Below, one piece after another: positions 26,088 to 35,000 of a stretch of DNA of 64,000 bases (positions within the stretch are counted from its first letter, which is position 1; each line of letters opens with the position of its first letter). The DNA comes from Caballeronia fortuita (GTDB lineage: Bacteria; Pseudomonadota; Gammaproteobacteria; Burkholderiales; Burkholderiaceae), in assembly GCF_001544835.2 (NCBI RefSeq), contig NZ_FCNX02000001.1:186001-250000 (forward strand), given 5' to 3'. Under the pieces are notes generated by a model that worked only from the letters and a program-made list of their open reading frames with translations, did no database searches and was not told where the DNA came from. Position numbers and translations under genes: made by a program.

Positions 26088-27002
26088 TTAATCGCGCTTC
26101 TTCGCGCGCGGGTGCGCCGCATCGTAGACGCGGGCGAGATGCTGAAAATCGAGCGACGTATAAATCTGTGTGGCCGTGATGCTCGCGTGGCCGAGCAGTT
26201 CCTGCACCGCGCGCAGATCGCCGCTCGATTGCAGGACGTGCGTCGCGAAGGAATGCCGCAGCACGTGCGGATGCACGTTCGACGGAATGCCCGCCAGCAG
26301 CGCGAGCCGCTTCACGCGTTCGCGCACCACGCCCGGCGCCATGCGGTTGCCGCGCACGGAAAGAAAGAGCGCATGCGGCTCGTGCTTGACGAATTCGTCG
26401 CGCACGGCGATCCACGCGCGCAGAGCATCGATCGCTTTTCTGCCGACCGGCACCTTGCGTTCGCGCTTGCCTTTGCCTTGGACGTGAACTTCCGCGCTCT
26501 CGAGATCGAGCCAGCTAACCGACGATTCGGCATGCCGCACGTCGAGGGTCACGAGCTCCGCGAGCCGCAAGCCCGACGAGTAGAAGAGTTCGAGCATTGC
26601 GTGATCGCGCAACGCTTCCGTCGTGCCGGCTTGCGGCGCGTCCATGAGCTTCATGGCGTCATCGACGGAAAGCGCCTTCGGCAGCGTCTTCTCGCGCTTG
26701 GGTGCGCGCACGGTCGCGACGGGATTCGCGGGCATGTCGACGCGCTCGGCGAGCCATCGATAGAACGCGCGCCACGCCGACAGCCGATGCGCGATCGACC
26801 GCGACGACAGGCCGCCCGCGTGCGCGCGCACGACCGCGCCGCGAATGTCGGCGGCGGTCAGCGAGTCCAGCGGACGGTCCTTGGCGAGCGCGCGCAGTTC
26901 GCTCAGCTCGTGCGTGTAACCGCGCAGCGTGTGCTCGGACAGATGCCGCTGATGCTCCAGCATCGCGAGATATTCGGCGATCACTTCGGCGGCGGCGCGC
27001 AT
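26088..27002 (-). CDS. xerC: Tyrosine site-specific recombinase XerC
   Basis: With XerD, resolves chromosome dimers at dif. The 304-aa protein has the SAM-like N-terminal domain and a catalytic domain with Arg (SSGLRLAEL), Lys (QGKGKRERKVP), HVLRHSFATH (His and second Arg), LLGHAS (His) and the nucleophile Tyr in ATQIYTSLDF. The start is two bases downstream of the DUF484 stop, the same dapF-DUF484-xerC arrangement as in many proteobacteria. Confidence 0.94.
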   Translation of the reverse strand: MRAAAEVIAEYLAMLEHQRHLSEHTLRGYTHELSELRALAKDRPLDSLTAADIRGAVVRAHAGGLSSRSIAHRLSAWRAFYRWLAERVDMPANPVATVRAPKREKTLPKALSVDDAMKLMDAPQAGTTEALRDHAMLELFYSSGLRLAELVTLDVRHAESSVSWLDLESAEVHVQGKGKRERKVPVGRKAIDALRAWIAVRDEFVKHEPHALFLSVRGNRMAPGVVRERVKRLALLAGIPSNVHPHVLRHSFATHVLQSSGDLRAVQELLGHASITATQIYTSLDFQHLARVYDAAHPRAKKRD

Positions 27003-27004
27003 GT

Positions 27005-27724
27005 TCAGTGCGGCAGCAGGCGCGACAGCGCGGCGCTCGCGAGCGCGCCGATCTGCGTGAGGAAATCCGTCGCCATGCCGTCATGGAAGCGGCGCGGATC
27101 GGGCGAGCCCATCACCAGCAGACCGAAGCTCGGCGCGTCCGGGCCGGCTTGCGGATCACGCAGCGCGATGAGCGACACGGATTCGATCTTGCGGTCGACG
27201 TCCGACGGGCCGTCATCCGGCGCGACCGTCGCCGATGCCGAGTTCGCCACGCCCAGCCAATGCGCCGCCGCGAAGCCGGTATTCGCGCCGCAGTACGGCG
27301 CGGCGAGGTTGCTCGTGAAAATGCGGACTTCCTCGCCGACCTGACGCGCGAAATCGGCCTGGCGATACGCTTCGTCGATATCCCACACGCGCAGCGCGGC
27401 GTGCGGCACATCGAAGACTTCGCACAAACCTTTGCTGATGGTCGCAGGCAGCGCGTACGGATCGCGCTGCGCGATCACGCGCACCGTCCAGCGATTGAAC
27501 TTGGTCGAAATGCTGTCGTTCTCGTGGCCGTAGCGCAGCAGTTCGGCGAGACGCCGTTCGAGCTGCTTGTTCTTGTCGCGCAGCATTTCCATCTGGCGTT
27601 CCTGCAACGACACGGCCGCCTTGCCGTGCGGATTCGAAAGCCGGATGGAGCCGAGCAGTTCCGCGTGCTCGACGAAGAAATCGGGATTGTCGAGCAGGTA
27701 GTCGGCGACTTCGCGTGGATTCAT
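27005..27724 (-). CDS. DUF484 family protein (GAF-like), xerC partner gene
   Basis: A 239-aa cytoplasmic protein of the DUF484 family. Seen: the family opening VADYLLDNPDFF with a short helix, SLQERQMEMLRDKN (coiled coil, about 40-65), and a GAF-like C-terminal domain ending with GLLVMGSPDPRRF. The biochemical role is unknown. Its conserved place between dapF and xerC is the main clue. Confidence 0.88.
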   Translation of the reverse strand: MNPREVADYLLDNPDFFVEHAELLGSIRLSNPHGKAAVSLQERQMEMLRDKNKQLERRLAELLRYGHENDSISTKFNRWTVRVIAQRDPYALPATISKGLCEVFDVPHAALRVWDIDEAYRQADFARQVGEEVRIFTSNLAAPYCGANTGFAAAHWLGVANSASATVAPDDGPSDVDRKIESVSLIALRDPQAGPDAPSFGLLVMGSPDPRRFHDGMATDFLTQIGALASAALSRLLPH

Positions 27725-27739
27725 GGTGACGTGTATGCG

Positions 27740-28612
27740 TTAAACGATGCGATCGAGCTCGATTTCGCCTTCGAAAACCGTTGCGGCCGGGCCGGCCATG
27801 AAGAGCGCGGCGGCTTCGTTCTGCGCGCCGTCCCAGGAAATCGTGAGCGTGCCGCCGTGCGTCTCAACGCGCACGGGCGAATCGAGACGGCCGCGGCGGA
27901 TGCCGGCGGCGACCGCCGCGCACGCGCCCGTGCCGCACGCGAGGGTTTCGCCCGCGCCGCGTTCGTAGACGCGCAGCTTCACCGAATGACGATCGACGAT
28001 CTGCATGAAGCCCGCGTTGACGCGCTTCGGAAAGCGCGCGTGACGTTCGATGAGCGGGCCTTCGGACAGGACCGGATACGCCTCGACGTCGTCGACGATC
28101 TGCACTGCATGCGGATTTCCCATCGACACGACGGAGATCCAGCGAATTTCACCGCTCACGTCGAGCGGCCAGAGCGTGTCGTGGCCTTCGTTGCGGCCTT
28201 CGAGCGCGTGCGTGTCGAACGGCACTTGCGGCGGATCGAACACGGGCGTGCTCATGTCGACGACGACCTCGCCGTCTTCCTGCATCGTCAGCGTGATGAT
28301 GCCGTTCTGCACCTGCACGCGCACCGTCGATGCGTCCGTCAGACGCCGGTCGCGCACGAACTTCACGAAGCAGCGCGCGCCGTTGCCGCAGTGTTCGACT
28401 TCGCCGCCATCGCAATTGAAGATGCGGTATTTGAAGTCGACACCGTCGATGGTCGGCTTTTCGACGAGCAGCAGTTGATCCGCGCCCACGCCGAAGTGAC
28501 GGTTCGCCAGCGCGCGCACCTGATCGGCGGACAGATCGAGCGCCTGCGTGTAGCCGTCGAGCACGACGAAATCGTTGCCCGCGCCCTGCATTTTCGTGAA
28601 TTTCAGTTTCAT
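27740..28612 (-). CDS. dapF: Diaminopimelate epimerase
   Basis: Converts LL- to meso-diaminopimelate for lysine and peptidoglycan synthesis. The 290-aa protein has both catalytic cysteines in the paired motifs [10 protein letters not shown] (about 75-85) and ACGTGACAA (about 225), and opens with [10 protein letters not shown]. It is followed by the DUF484 gene 15 bases downstream. Confidence 0.96.
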   Translation of the reverse strand: MKLKFTKMQGAGNDFVVLDGYTQALDLSADQVRALANRHFGVGADQLLLVEKPTIDGVDFKYRIFNCDGGEVEHCGNGARCFVKFVRDRRLTDASTVRVQVQNGIITLTMQEDGEVVVDMSTPVFDPPQVPFDTHALEGRNEGHDTLWPLDVSGEIRWISVVSMGNPHAVQIVDDVEAYPVLSEGPLIERHARFPKRVNAGFMQIVDRHSVKLRVYERGAGETLACGTGACAAVAAGIRRGRLDSPVRVETHGGTLTISWDGAQNEAAALFMAGPAATVFEGEIELDRIV

Positions 28613-28666
28613 GGCCGCTATTGTATGTGAGCCGCGATGCCGCGCCGCTTCGAACTGCTCCTCGCG

Positions 28667-29551
28667 TCAATAGAAGCTCGGCTCGCCCGGCGGCCGCGTC
28701 TTGAAGCGCTTGTGCACCCAATAATATTGCTCCGGCATGTGCGGAATCTGCTCTTCCAGAAACGCGTTCATGCGGCGCGCGTCGGCTTCGTCGTCGCCGG
28801 TCGGGTAGTTGTCCCACGGCTTGAAAATCTTCAGCCGATAACCCTTGTAGTTCGGCAACACCTCGCCGATGAACGGCACGACCTGCGCCTTGCCCGTTTT
28901 CGCCAGGCGGCCGACGGCGGTGAGCGTGCACGTCGGGATGCCGAAGAACGGCACGAACGTCGAATTGCGCATGCCGTAGTCCATGTCCGCGCCGAGCATC
29001 ACGGGCTTGCGGTCGCGCAGCCAGCGCAGCACGATGCGCGCGCTGTCGGCGCGGCTCGCCATGTCGGCGCCGAAGCGGGCGCGCTGCTTCTTCGCGAGTT
29101 CCTCGATCTGCGGATTCGAAAATGGCTGATACAGCGATCCGCACTGCCGATGCAGCGAATAGTTGAGGAAGATCGAGCCCGCCTCGATGCCGACGAAGTG
29201 AAAGCCGAGAAAGAGCGTGGGCGGCAGATCGGGATCGTCGAGATCGACCGCGCTATCCACTTGAATGAGCTTTTCGAGCTTCTTCGCCGAGCCGAACCAT
29301 TGCACGCTGCGCTCCACGTAACTGCGGATCGCGTGCCGGAAATGCTTCTGGGCGATGTCCTCGCGCTTTTCTTTGGACCACTCGGGAAAACACAACTTCA
29401 GATTCGTATGGACAATGCGCTTGCGGCGGCTCGGAATCTGATAGAGCAGCCAGCCGAGAGCGTCGCCGAAACGCGCGGTGATGCCATACGGGATGAGCGC
29501 GAGGAATTTGAGAAAGCCGATGGCGAGCGCCACGCCGATGCGGCCTAGCAT
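28667..29551 (-). CDS. Lipid A biosynthesis acyltransferase (LpxL/HtrB family)
   Basis: Transfers a secondary acyl chain to lipid A at the inner membrane. The 294-aa protein has one N-terminal hydrophobic helix and the HX4E catalytic motif (HFVGIE). A conserved RADSARIVLRWLR and the late YYWVHKRFKTRPPGE follow, the latter close to the family WxHxRFKTRP ending. LpxL and LpxM cannot be told apart here; gene context (facing metK) matches the Burkholderia LpxL-like protein. Confidence 0.9.
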   Translation of the reverse strand: MLGRIGVALAIGFLKFLALIPYGITARFGDALGWLLYQIPSRRKRIVHTNLKLCFPEWSKEKREDIAQKHFRHAIRSYVERSVQWFGSAKKLEKLIQVDSAVDLDDPDLPPTLFLGFHFVGIEAGSIFLNYSLHRQCGSLYQPFSNPQIEELAKKQRARFGADMASRADSARIVLRWLRDRKPVMLGADMDYGMRNSTFVPFFGIPTCTLTAVGRLAKTGKAQVVPFIGEVLPNYKGYRLKIFKPWDNYPTGDDEADARRMNAFLEEQIPHMPEQYYWVHKRFKTRPPGEPSFY

Positions 29552-29631
29552 GACGAACTCCGGCGGGCGGACGAGTGGAGCGGGACCAGGTAAGCCAAAA
29601 GGGTCAATTCTGTGAAAACGAGGGAAGCCGG

Positions 29632-29804
29632 TATAATAGAACCTTCGCCGAGTTAATGGACAACTTGCGGGGCGAAGCAGGCCGAAGTCTTCTTATCTGA
29701 AAGAAGCCGGCGGTCTGGAAACATCCGCTAAAGCGTCGCCGCTTCAGACTCCAAAAGAAGACGGCTACGTGAACATCAACCGTACTCTTATTGGAGTCTG
29801 AAGC
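29632..29804 (+). promoter_or_regulatory. metK promoter and structured leader (candidate translational switch)
   Basis: A perfect TATAAT (29632-29637) predicts a start near 29644 and a 160-nt leader. The leader folds into a 7-bp hairpin (29643-29649 with 29671-29677), a second hairpin (CTTCTT 29689-29694 with AAGAAG 29701-29706), and a 15-bp perfect stem (29740-29754 with 29791-29805). The right arm of that stem contains the GGAG Shine-Dalgarno and the first base of the GTG start. GTCTGGAA (29713-29720) can instead pair with TTCAGAC (29743-29749) in the left arm, which would free the ribosome site. A GCTAAAG stretch (29727-29733) lies between. SAM is the obvious ligand candidate; the element matches no riboswitch class I can name with confidence. 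Confidence 0.6.
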
Positions 29805-30992
29805 GTGTCGAACGACTACCTCTTTACTTCCGAATCCGTTTCCGAAGGCCACCCGGACAAGGTCGCCGATCAAGTCTCCGACGCCATCCTCGACGCCATC
29901 CTGTCGCAGGACAAATACTCGCGCGTCGCGGCGGAAACGCTGTGCAACACCGGTCTCGTCGTCCTCGCGGGCGAAATCACGACCACCGCCAACGTCGATT
30001 ACATCCAGGTTGCGCGCGACACCATCAAGCGCATCGGCTACGACAACACCGACTTCGGCATCGACTATCGCGGCTGCGCGGTGCTCGTCGCATACGACAA
30101 GCAATCGCCGGACATCGCACAAGGCGTGAACAAGGCGCACGACGACAACCTCGACCAGGGCGCGGGCGACCAGGGCCTCATGTTCGGCTACGCGTGCGAC
30201 GAAACGCCCGAACTGATGCCGCTGCCGATCCACCTTTCGCACCGCCTCGTCGAGCGTCAGGCGAACCTGCGCCGCGACGGCCGTCTGCCGTGGCTGCGTC
30301 CGGACGCGAAGTCGCAGGTCACCGTGCGTTACGTCGATGGCCGCGCGCATTCCATCGACACGGTCGTGCTGTCGACGCAACATTCGCCGGACATCGACCT
30401 GCCGCAACTGCGCGAAGCGGTGATCGAAGAAGTCATCAAGCCGACGCTGCCCAAGGAACTCATCAAGGGCGACATCAAGTTCCTGGTCAATCCGACGGGC
30501 CGTTTCGTCATCGGCGGCCCGCAGGGCGACTGCGGTCTGACGGGCCGCAAGATCATCGTCGATACGTACGGCGGCGCGGCTCCGCACGGCGGCGGCGCGT
30601 TCTCGGGCAAGGACCCGTCGAAGGTCGACCGCTCGGCGGCGTATGCCGGCCGTTATGTCGCGAAGAACATCGTCGCGGCCGGTCTCGCTTCGCGCGCGCT
30701 GATTCAGGTGTCGTATGCGATCGGCGTCGCACGCCCGACTTCGGTGATGGTCAACACGTTCGGCACGGGCCGCGTGTCGGACGCCGAAATCACGAAGCTC
30801 GTTCTCGAGCACTTCGATCTGCGTCCGAAGGGCATCATCCAGATGCTCGATCTGCTGCGCCCGATCTACGAAAAGACGGCAGCTTACGGCCATTTCGGCC
30901 GCGAAGAGCCCGAATTCTCGTGGGAAGCCACCGACAAGGCGCTCGCACTCGCGGAAGCCGCGGGCACGGAGCCGGTCGCAAGCGTGGCGTAA
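29805..30992 (+). CDS. metK: S-adenosylmethionine synthase
   Basis: Makes S-adenosylmethionine from ATP and methionine. The 395-aa protein has [21 protein letters not shown] at the N-terminus, the hexapeptide GAGDQG with loop residues nearby, and [19 protein letters not shown] near the C-terminal third. The start is GTG with GGAG eight bases upstream, and both lie in the leader hairpin described above. It ends at a strong terminator and is monocistronic. Confidence 0.97.
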   Translation: MSNDYLFTSESVSEGHPDKVADQVSDAILDAILSQDKYSRVAAETLCNTGLVVLAGEITTTANVDYIQVARDTIKRIGYDNTDFGIDYRGCAVLVAYDKQSPDIAQGVNKAHDDNLDQGAGDQGLMFGYACDETPELMPLPIHLSHRLVERQANLRRDGRLPWLRPDAKSQVTVRYVDGRAHSIDTVVLSTQHSPDIDLPQLREAVIEEVIKPTLPKELIKGDIKFLVNPTGRFVIGGPQGDCGLTGRKIIVDTYGGAAPHGGGAFSGKDPSKVDRSAAYAGRYVAKNIVAAGLASRALIQVSYAIGVARPTSVMVNTFGTGRVSDAEITKLVLEHFDLRPKGIIQMLDLLRPIYEKTAAYGHFGREEPEFSWEATDKALALAEAAGTEPVASVA

Positions 30993-31020
30993 CGCCATCG
31001 GCTGAAAAGGCAGGACAAGA

Positions 31021-31052
31021 ACCGGCAGGCACACCGCCTGCCGGTTTTTTTT
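31021..31052 (+). terminator. Terminator of metK
   Basis: ACCGGCAGGC (31021-31030) and GCCTGCCGGT (31036-31045) make a perfect 10-bp stem with loop ACACC, followed by a run of T. Confidence 0.85.
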
Positions 31053-31116
31053 GTGCTTGCGCGGCGCGCTTCTTGCGACCGGATCGACGGCATAACCGAT
31101 CATCAACGGAGCCGAC

Positions 31117-32232
31117 ATGCCGTACGACACGCTTCTTTCCCCCGTCAGCATTGGGAATCTGCAACTGCCGAATCGCGTCGTGATGGCGCCGCTCACGCGC
31201 AATCGCGCGTCGCAGCCCGGCGATGTTCCCAGCGAGATGAACGCGCACTATTACGCGCAGCGCGCGAGCGCGGGGCTCATCGTGACCGAGGCGACGCAGG
31301 TTTCGCGACAGGGCCAGGGTTATGTCGCGACGCCCGGCATCTATTCCGATCCGCAGGAGACTGGCTGGAAGGCCGTCGTCGGTGCGGTGCATGCGCGGCA
31401 CGGGCGCATCGCGTCGCAGTTGTGGCATGTGGGGCGCGTGTCGCACCGGTCGATTCAGGAAGGCGGCGCGGCACCGGTCGCGCCCTCCGCGATCCGCGCG
31501 CGCGATACCCAGGTGTTCGTGAAACACGACGACGGCACCTACGGCATGACCGATGCCGACGAGCCGCGCGCGCTCGACATCGGCGAGCTGCCGGGTATCG
31601 TGCTGCAATTCGTCGATGCCGCGCATCGCGCCGAGCGCGCCGGTTTCGACATGGTCGAAGTGCACGCGGCCAATGGCTATCTGCTCCATCAGTTCATGGC
31701 GACGGGCACGAACCATCGCACGGACGACTACGGCGGCAGCATCGAGAATCGCGTGCGGTTCGTCATCGACGTGCTGGAGGCGGTCGCGGGCGTGCTCGGC
31801 GCGCATCGCGTGGGGATCCGCATATCGCCGAACTTCACGGGATTCGACTTGCACGACGATGAAGGCGAGGCGTCATCGCTCTATCTGGCGCGCGAGTTGA
31901 AGCGCATCGGCATCGCGTATCTGCACCTGGCGGAAGGCGACTGGGCCGGCGGCGCGCCGCTGCCGGAAGGCTATCGCCGCGCGCTGCGCGAGGCTTACGA
32001 CGGCGCGATCATCGTCTGCGGCGAATACACGGCGGACGAAGCGAACGCGCGCATCGAATGCGGCGAAGCCGATGCCGTGGCGTTCGGCCGCGCGTACATC
32101 GCAAATCCAGATCTGGTCGAGCGCTTTAAGGCGGACGCGCCGCTCAACACGCCCGACGAGGCGACGTTCTACGGCGGCGGAGAAAAAGGCTATACCGACT
32201 ATCCGACGCTCGACGAAGCCAGCGGCGGATGA
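31117..32232 (+). CDS. Old Yellow Enzyme-family NADH:flavin oxidoreductase
   Basis: FMN-dependent ene-reductase of the OYE/NemA group, 371 aa, reducing activated alkenes or nitro-compounds. Seen: NRVVMAPLTRNRA (FMN phosphate and ring contacts), QLWHVGRVSH, the substrate-binding pair in EVHAANGYLLHQF (H and N), a conserved RTDDYGGSIENR, and the C-terminal VAFGRAYIANPDL. The natural substrate is not indicated. It follows the metK terminator, so it probably has its own promoter. Confidence 0.93.
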   Translation: MPYDTLLSPVSIGNLQLPNRVVMAPLTRNRASQPGDVPSEMNAHYYAQRASAGLIVTEATQVSRQGQGYVATPGIYSDPQETGWKAVVGAVHARHGRIASQLWHVGRVSHRSIQEGGAAPVAPSAIRARDTQVFVKHDDGTYGMTDADEPRALDIGELPGIVLQFVDAAHRAERAGFDMVEVHAANGYLLHQFMATGTNHRTDDYGGSIENRVRFVIDVLEAVAGVLGAHRVGIRISPNFTGFDLHDDEGEASSLYLARELKRIGIAYLHLAEGDWAGGAPLPEGYRRALREAYDGAIIVCGEYTADEANARIECGEADAVAFGRAYIANPDLVERFKADAPLNTPDEATFYGGGEKGYTDYPTLDEASGG

Positions 32233-32237
32233 ACGGC

Positions 32238-32588
32238 TCAGCGCACCGCGAACGCGTACCAGCCGGCGCTGCTCGTCGATACGCGTCGCGGACGGCGGCT
32301 CGTCAGCGCGGCGGCCTTCGGCTTGGGCGTGGGCGCGCGCAATTGCATCGGACGGCGCAGCAGCGCCCGCAACGACACGCGACGCGAAGCCGCGCGAACG
32401 CGCAGATTGAAGAAGAAACCGCGAAACCACGACCGGATGCCGTCTACCGGATGCACGTTTTTCAGTTGCTCGGCGAGCAGTTGCGTGCGGGTGGAGTGAT
32501 GACGCAGCGCGCGGATCATGCCGCGGCGCGCAGGACGCGCCGCCCGCGAGGCAACGCGCGTAAGTCCGATAGCGATTCGGTGGTTCAT
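32238..32588 (-). CDS. Arginine-rich hypothetical protein
   Basis: A 116-aa frame starting at ATG 32588 and ending five bases from the OYE gene on the opposite strand. It is very basic, with a central FRGFFFNLRVRAASRR and a Pro/Lys/Arg-rich tail, and has no membrane helix or recognised domain. Arg-rich frames also arise by chance in GC-rich DNA, so its reality is uncertain. Confidence 0.35.
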   Translation of the reverse strand: MNHRIAIGLTRVASRAARPARRGMIRALRHHSTRTQLLAEQLKNVHPVDGIRSWFRGFFFNLRVRAASRRVSLRALLRRPMQLRAPTPKPKAAALTSRRPRRVSTSSAGWYAFAVR

Positions 32589-32903
32589 GTCAGCGGAGTT
32601 GGTCGATTCCGTGAAGGCAGACTCGACGATAGTCGTCTCAAAAATAGCGATCAACGATTCGATTCAACTGTCTTTAGCAAGTTGCACCGAATTGATGCGA
32701 ATCAATGTACAGGACGCGTATTACCTCGATAAGTCCGCGTTTTCCCTGCTTTTTTATGAAGCGGCTGCTTATTAACGCCTTCTGAATCGTTGCCGCGCGG
32801 GCCTTCGGGCGCCGCCGGAATTACAATCGGCGTATTCGCCCCAATTCTGGATATAGCGCCGGCGGCATGAATAAGATCGAAAGCGCCGAAGCCACGAACT
32901 GAA
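32589..32903. other. Intergenic region before the PhyH gene
   Basis: This 315-bp region is less GC-rich than its surroundings around 32640-32770. I see no gene and no clear terminator. A TATAG near 32852 (TGGATATAGC) could be a -10 for the PhyH gene, without a convincing -35. Confidence 0.3.
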
Positions 32904-33680
32904 ATGTCTGATCAAAACCTGCTGAAATCGAAGAAGGAACAGGTTCACGAGCTGCGTCAAAAGGGCTACGTGATCGTTAAAGGACTGGTATCTAAGGAAC
33001 GCCGCGACGCCATGCGCGAAGTCGCGCGCCAGCAGCTTGCCGAGGCCGCCGCGCCGGTTGAGTTCGAAGCGGACCTGAAATATCCCGGCGCGCCCGATTC
33101 GAAAGACGCGCCCGGCGGACACACCGTGCGACGCCTGCTCGACGCCTACGCGCGTCATCCGCTTTTCGCGGAATTCGCGACATCGCCGGAAGTGCGCGGC
33201 TGGATGGAGCTGTATTTCGGCGAAGCGCCGTATTTGTCGCGGGCGCATCACAACTGCATGATGACGAAGCACCCGGCATACGGCAGCCTGACGGGATGGC
33301 ATCGCGACGTGCGCTATTGGGCGTTCGAGCGCGACGATCTCGTGTCCGCGTGGGTCGCGCTCGGAAATGAAACCGTGGAGAACGGCGCGCTGTGGTTCGT
33401 GCCGATGTCGCATACGCTGCCGTTCACGTCCGATCGTTTCGACGACGCGAAATTCTTCCGCTCCGATTTGCCCGAGAACGCCGCGCTGATCCGCACGGCG
33501 GTGTCGCCGGAACTGGAACCGGGCGATGTCGTGTTTTTCCACTGCAACACGCTGCATTCCGCGGGCAAGAATCTCACCGATCAGGTGAAATTCTCGCTCG
33601 TCTTCACGTATCGCGGCGCGAGCAATGCGGCGTTGCCGGGCACGCGTTCGGCGTCGAAACCGGAAGTGCCGCTCGTCTGA
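32904..33680 (+). CDS. Phytanoyl-CoA dioxygenase (PhyH) family oxygenase
   Basis: Predicted Fe(II)/2-oxoglutarate-dependent hydroxylase of 258 aa. The metal triad is visible as HRD in GWHRDVRYW and the distal His in FFHCNTLHSAGKN, followed by the family-typical FSLVFTYRG that should bind 2-oxoglutarate. The N-terminus KGYVIVKGLVSKE matches PhyH proteins. The substrate is unknown and the neighbours give no pathway hint. Confidence 0.85.
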   Translation: MSDQNLLKSKKEQVHELRQKGYVIVKGLVSKERRDAMREVARQQLAEAAAPVEFEADLKYPGAPDSKDAPGGHTVRRLLDAYARHPLFAEFATSPEVRGWMELYFGEAPYLSRAHHNCMMTKHPAYGSLTGWHRDVRYWAFERDDLVSAWVALGNETVENGALWFVPMSHTLPFTSDRFDDAKFFRSDLPENAALIRTAVSPELEPGDVVFFHCNTLHSAGKNLTDQVKFSLVFTYRGASNAALPGTRSASKPEVPLV

Positions 33681-33690
33681 CGTTAGCGTT

Positions 33691-33894
33691 TCAGCGTTTC
33701 GACGGAATCGCGAGGCCGATCAGCCCCGCGAGCGATGCGACGATCCCGCCCGCGATCAGCCAGATGGTCTTGTTCGTGGGCGACCCGGTGAAGAAGCGCG
33801 CGACGTCGTTGGAGAGCGAGTGAAACGCCTGGCCGCCGAAGTACAGCAGCACGACGCCGCCGACAAGCAGCGCAACGGAAATCGCTCGGGTCAT
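33691..33894 (-). CDS. Small membrane protein, DUF3185 family
   Basis: A 67-aa protein with two membrane helices (about 5-22 and 44-62) separated by a polar loop containing VARFFTGSPTNKT. The pattern and length match the DUF3185 family of small inner-membrane proteins. Function unknown. Confidence 0.8.
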   Translation of the reverse strand: MTRAISVALLVGGVVLLYFGGQAFHSLSNDVARFFTGSPTNKTIWLIAGGIVASLAGLIGLAIPSKR

Positions 33895-33967
33895 AACGTG
33901 TTCTCGTATCTGAAAGGCGCGTCAGATTAGCGGTTTCGCGCGGGCGCGTCCACCGCGCTCATGCGGC

Positions 33968-34765
33968 TCACGCAGCCTGCGCCTGCTCGCGCGTGAACGG
34001 CTGAATCTTGCTCAGCAGATCGGCCATCACGTACTGATGATCGCTTCGGCTCGTCCACGCGCCGAGGTTGTATTTGACGCCGGTGTCCGTGTAATCCGTC
34101 ACCGCGACCCACGGCGCCGACGGCCCATCCTGCACGATGCGCGCATCCTCGCTCATCAGCCTGCGCAATTCCGAAAGCACGTGATCGACCTTCAACCCGT
34201 GCTGCGCCTGGAAATTGATCACGACGCGACGGCGGTCGTTGGCGCTGTAGTTCGTGATCGCGTTCGCCCAGATGAGACTGTTCGGCACGAACATGATGAT
34301 GCCGTCGGCTTTCGTGAGACGCGTCGTGAAGAGACCGATCTCGTTGACCGTGCCGGCCGTCGTTCCCACGCCTTCGATGTAATCGCCCACGCGAAACGGC
34401 CGCAGCAGCAGAAGCATCAGGCCGGCCGCGATATTTTGCAGCGTGCCCTGCAGCGCAAGACCGATGGCAAGGCCGGCCGCGCCGAGCACGGTCAGAATGC
34501 TGGCCGCGGCGATGCCGAACTTGCCGAGCGCCGCGACGATGGCGACCACGCGTATCGCCCACATCGCGAGACTGGCGAGCACGGGCGTGAGCGTCGCGTC
34601 GACGTTGGTGCGGCCGAGCGTGCGGCGCAGCGCGTTCGCGACGGCGTTCGAAATCCACCAGCCGACCGCGAGAATCAGAATGGCCAGCAAAATGTCGATG
34701 CCGTATGTCAAGGCGATGGCGCTGAATGAATCGTAAGCGGGACGAAGTCTGTCGATCGGGTCCAT
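33968..34765 (-). CDS. MscS-family mechanosensitive ion channel
   Basis: Small-conductance mechanosensitive channel, 265 aa, relieving osmotic downshock. Three membrane segments are followed by the pore helix, rich in Gly/Ala (LGAAGLAIGLALQGTLQNIAAG), and the MscS beta-domain with PFRVGDYIE and FVPNSLIWANAITNYS. Length and layout match E. coli MscS (286 aa). Start ATG 34765 was chosen over frames open upstream because MDPIDRL fits the family start. Divergent from the aldo/keto reductase. Confidence 0.93.
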   Translation of the reverse strand: MDPIDRLRPAYDSFSAIALTYGIDILLAILILAVGWWISNAVANALRRTLGRTNVDATLTPVLASLAMWAIRVVAIVAALGKFGIAAASILTVLGAAGLAIGLALQGTLQNIAAGLMLLLLRPFRVGDYIEGVGTTAGTVNEIGLFTTRLTKADGIIMFVPNSLIWANAITNYSANDRRRVVINFQAQHGLKVDHVLSELRRLMSEDARIVQDGPSAPWVAVTDYTDTGVKYNLGAWTSRSDHQYVMADLLSKIQPFTREQAQAA

Positions 34766-34828
34766 GAGTCGTGCTCCTCGGAAACGGAATCTGCATTGGT
34801 CCGACAACGCGTTCGATCGTTCCCCGTG

Positions 34829-34844
34829 CTGGCCAATCGGCCAG
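34829..34844. repeat. Perfect 6-bp inverted repeat between mscS and the aldo/keto reductase gene
   Basis: CTGGCC (34829-34834), AATC, GGCCAG (34839-34844). It lies in the divergent promoter region and could be an operator. No T-run follows, so it is not a terminator. Confidence 0.3.
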
Positions 34845-35000
34845 TGCCGGATAGCGGAACGGCATCGCAGGCCGTGCGCGCTTAGCCCCGATTGGCTTAC
34901 CATTGACGCCCTTGGCAGGTTGCGTTCGCACGCGCGGCGCGCGGTACGCATTCTGTCCGTCCCAGTCCGTCCAATTCGCAAACCGCAGAGGAAATCCGTC

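Noticed and set aside
24783..28630. Two long plus-strand frames across rlmI, xerC, DUF484 and dapF
   Set aside because: They span several well-identified minus-strand genes and their translations are Arg/Ala/His-rich without motifs.
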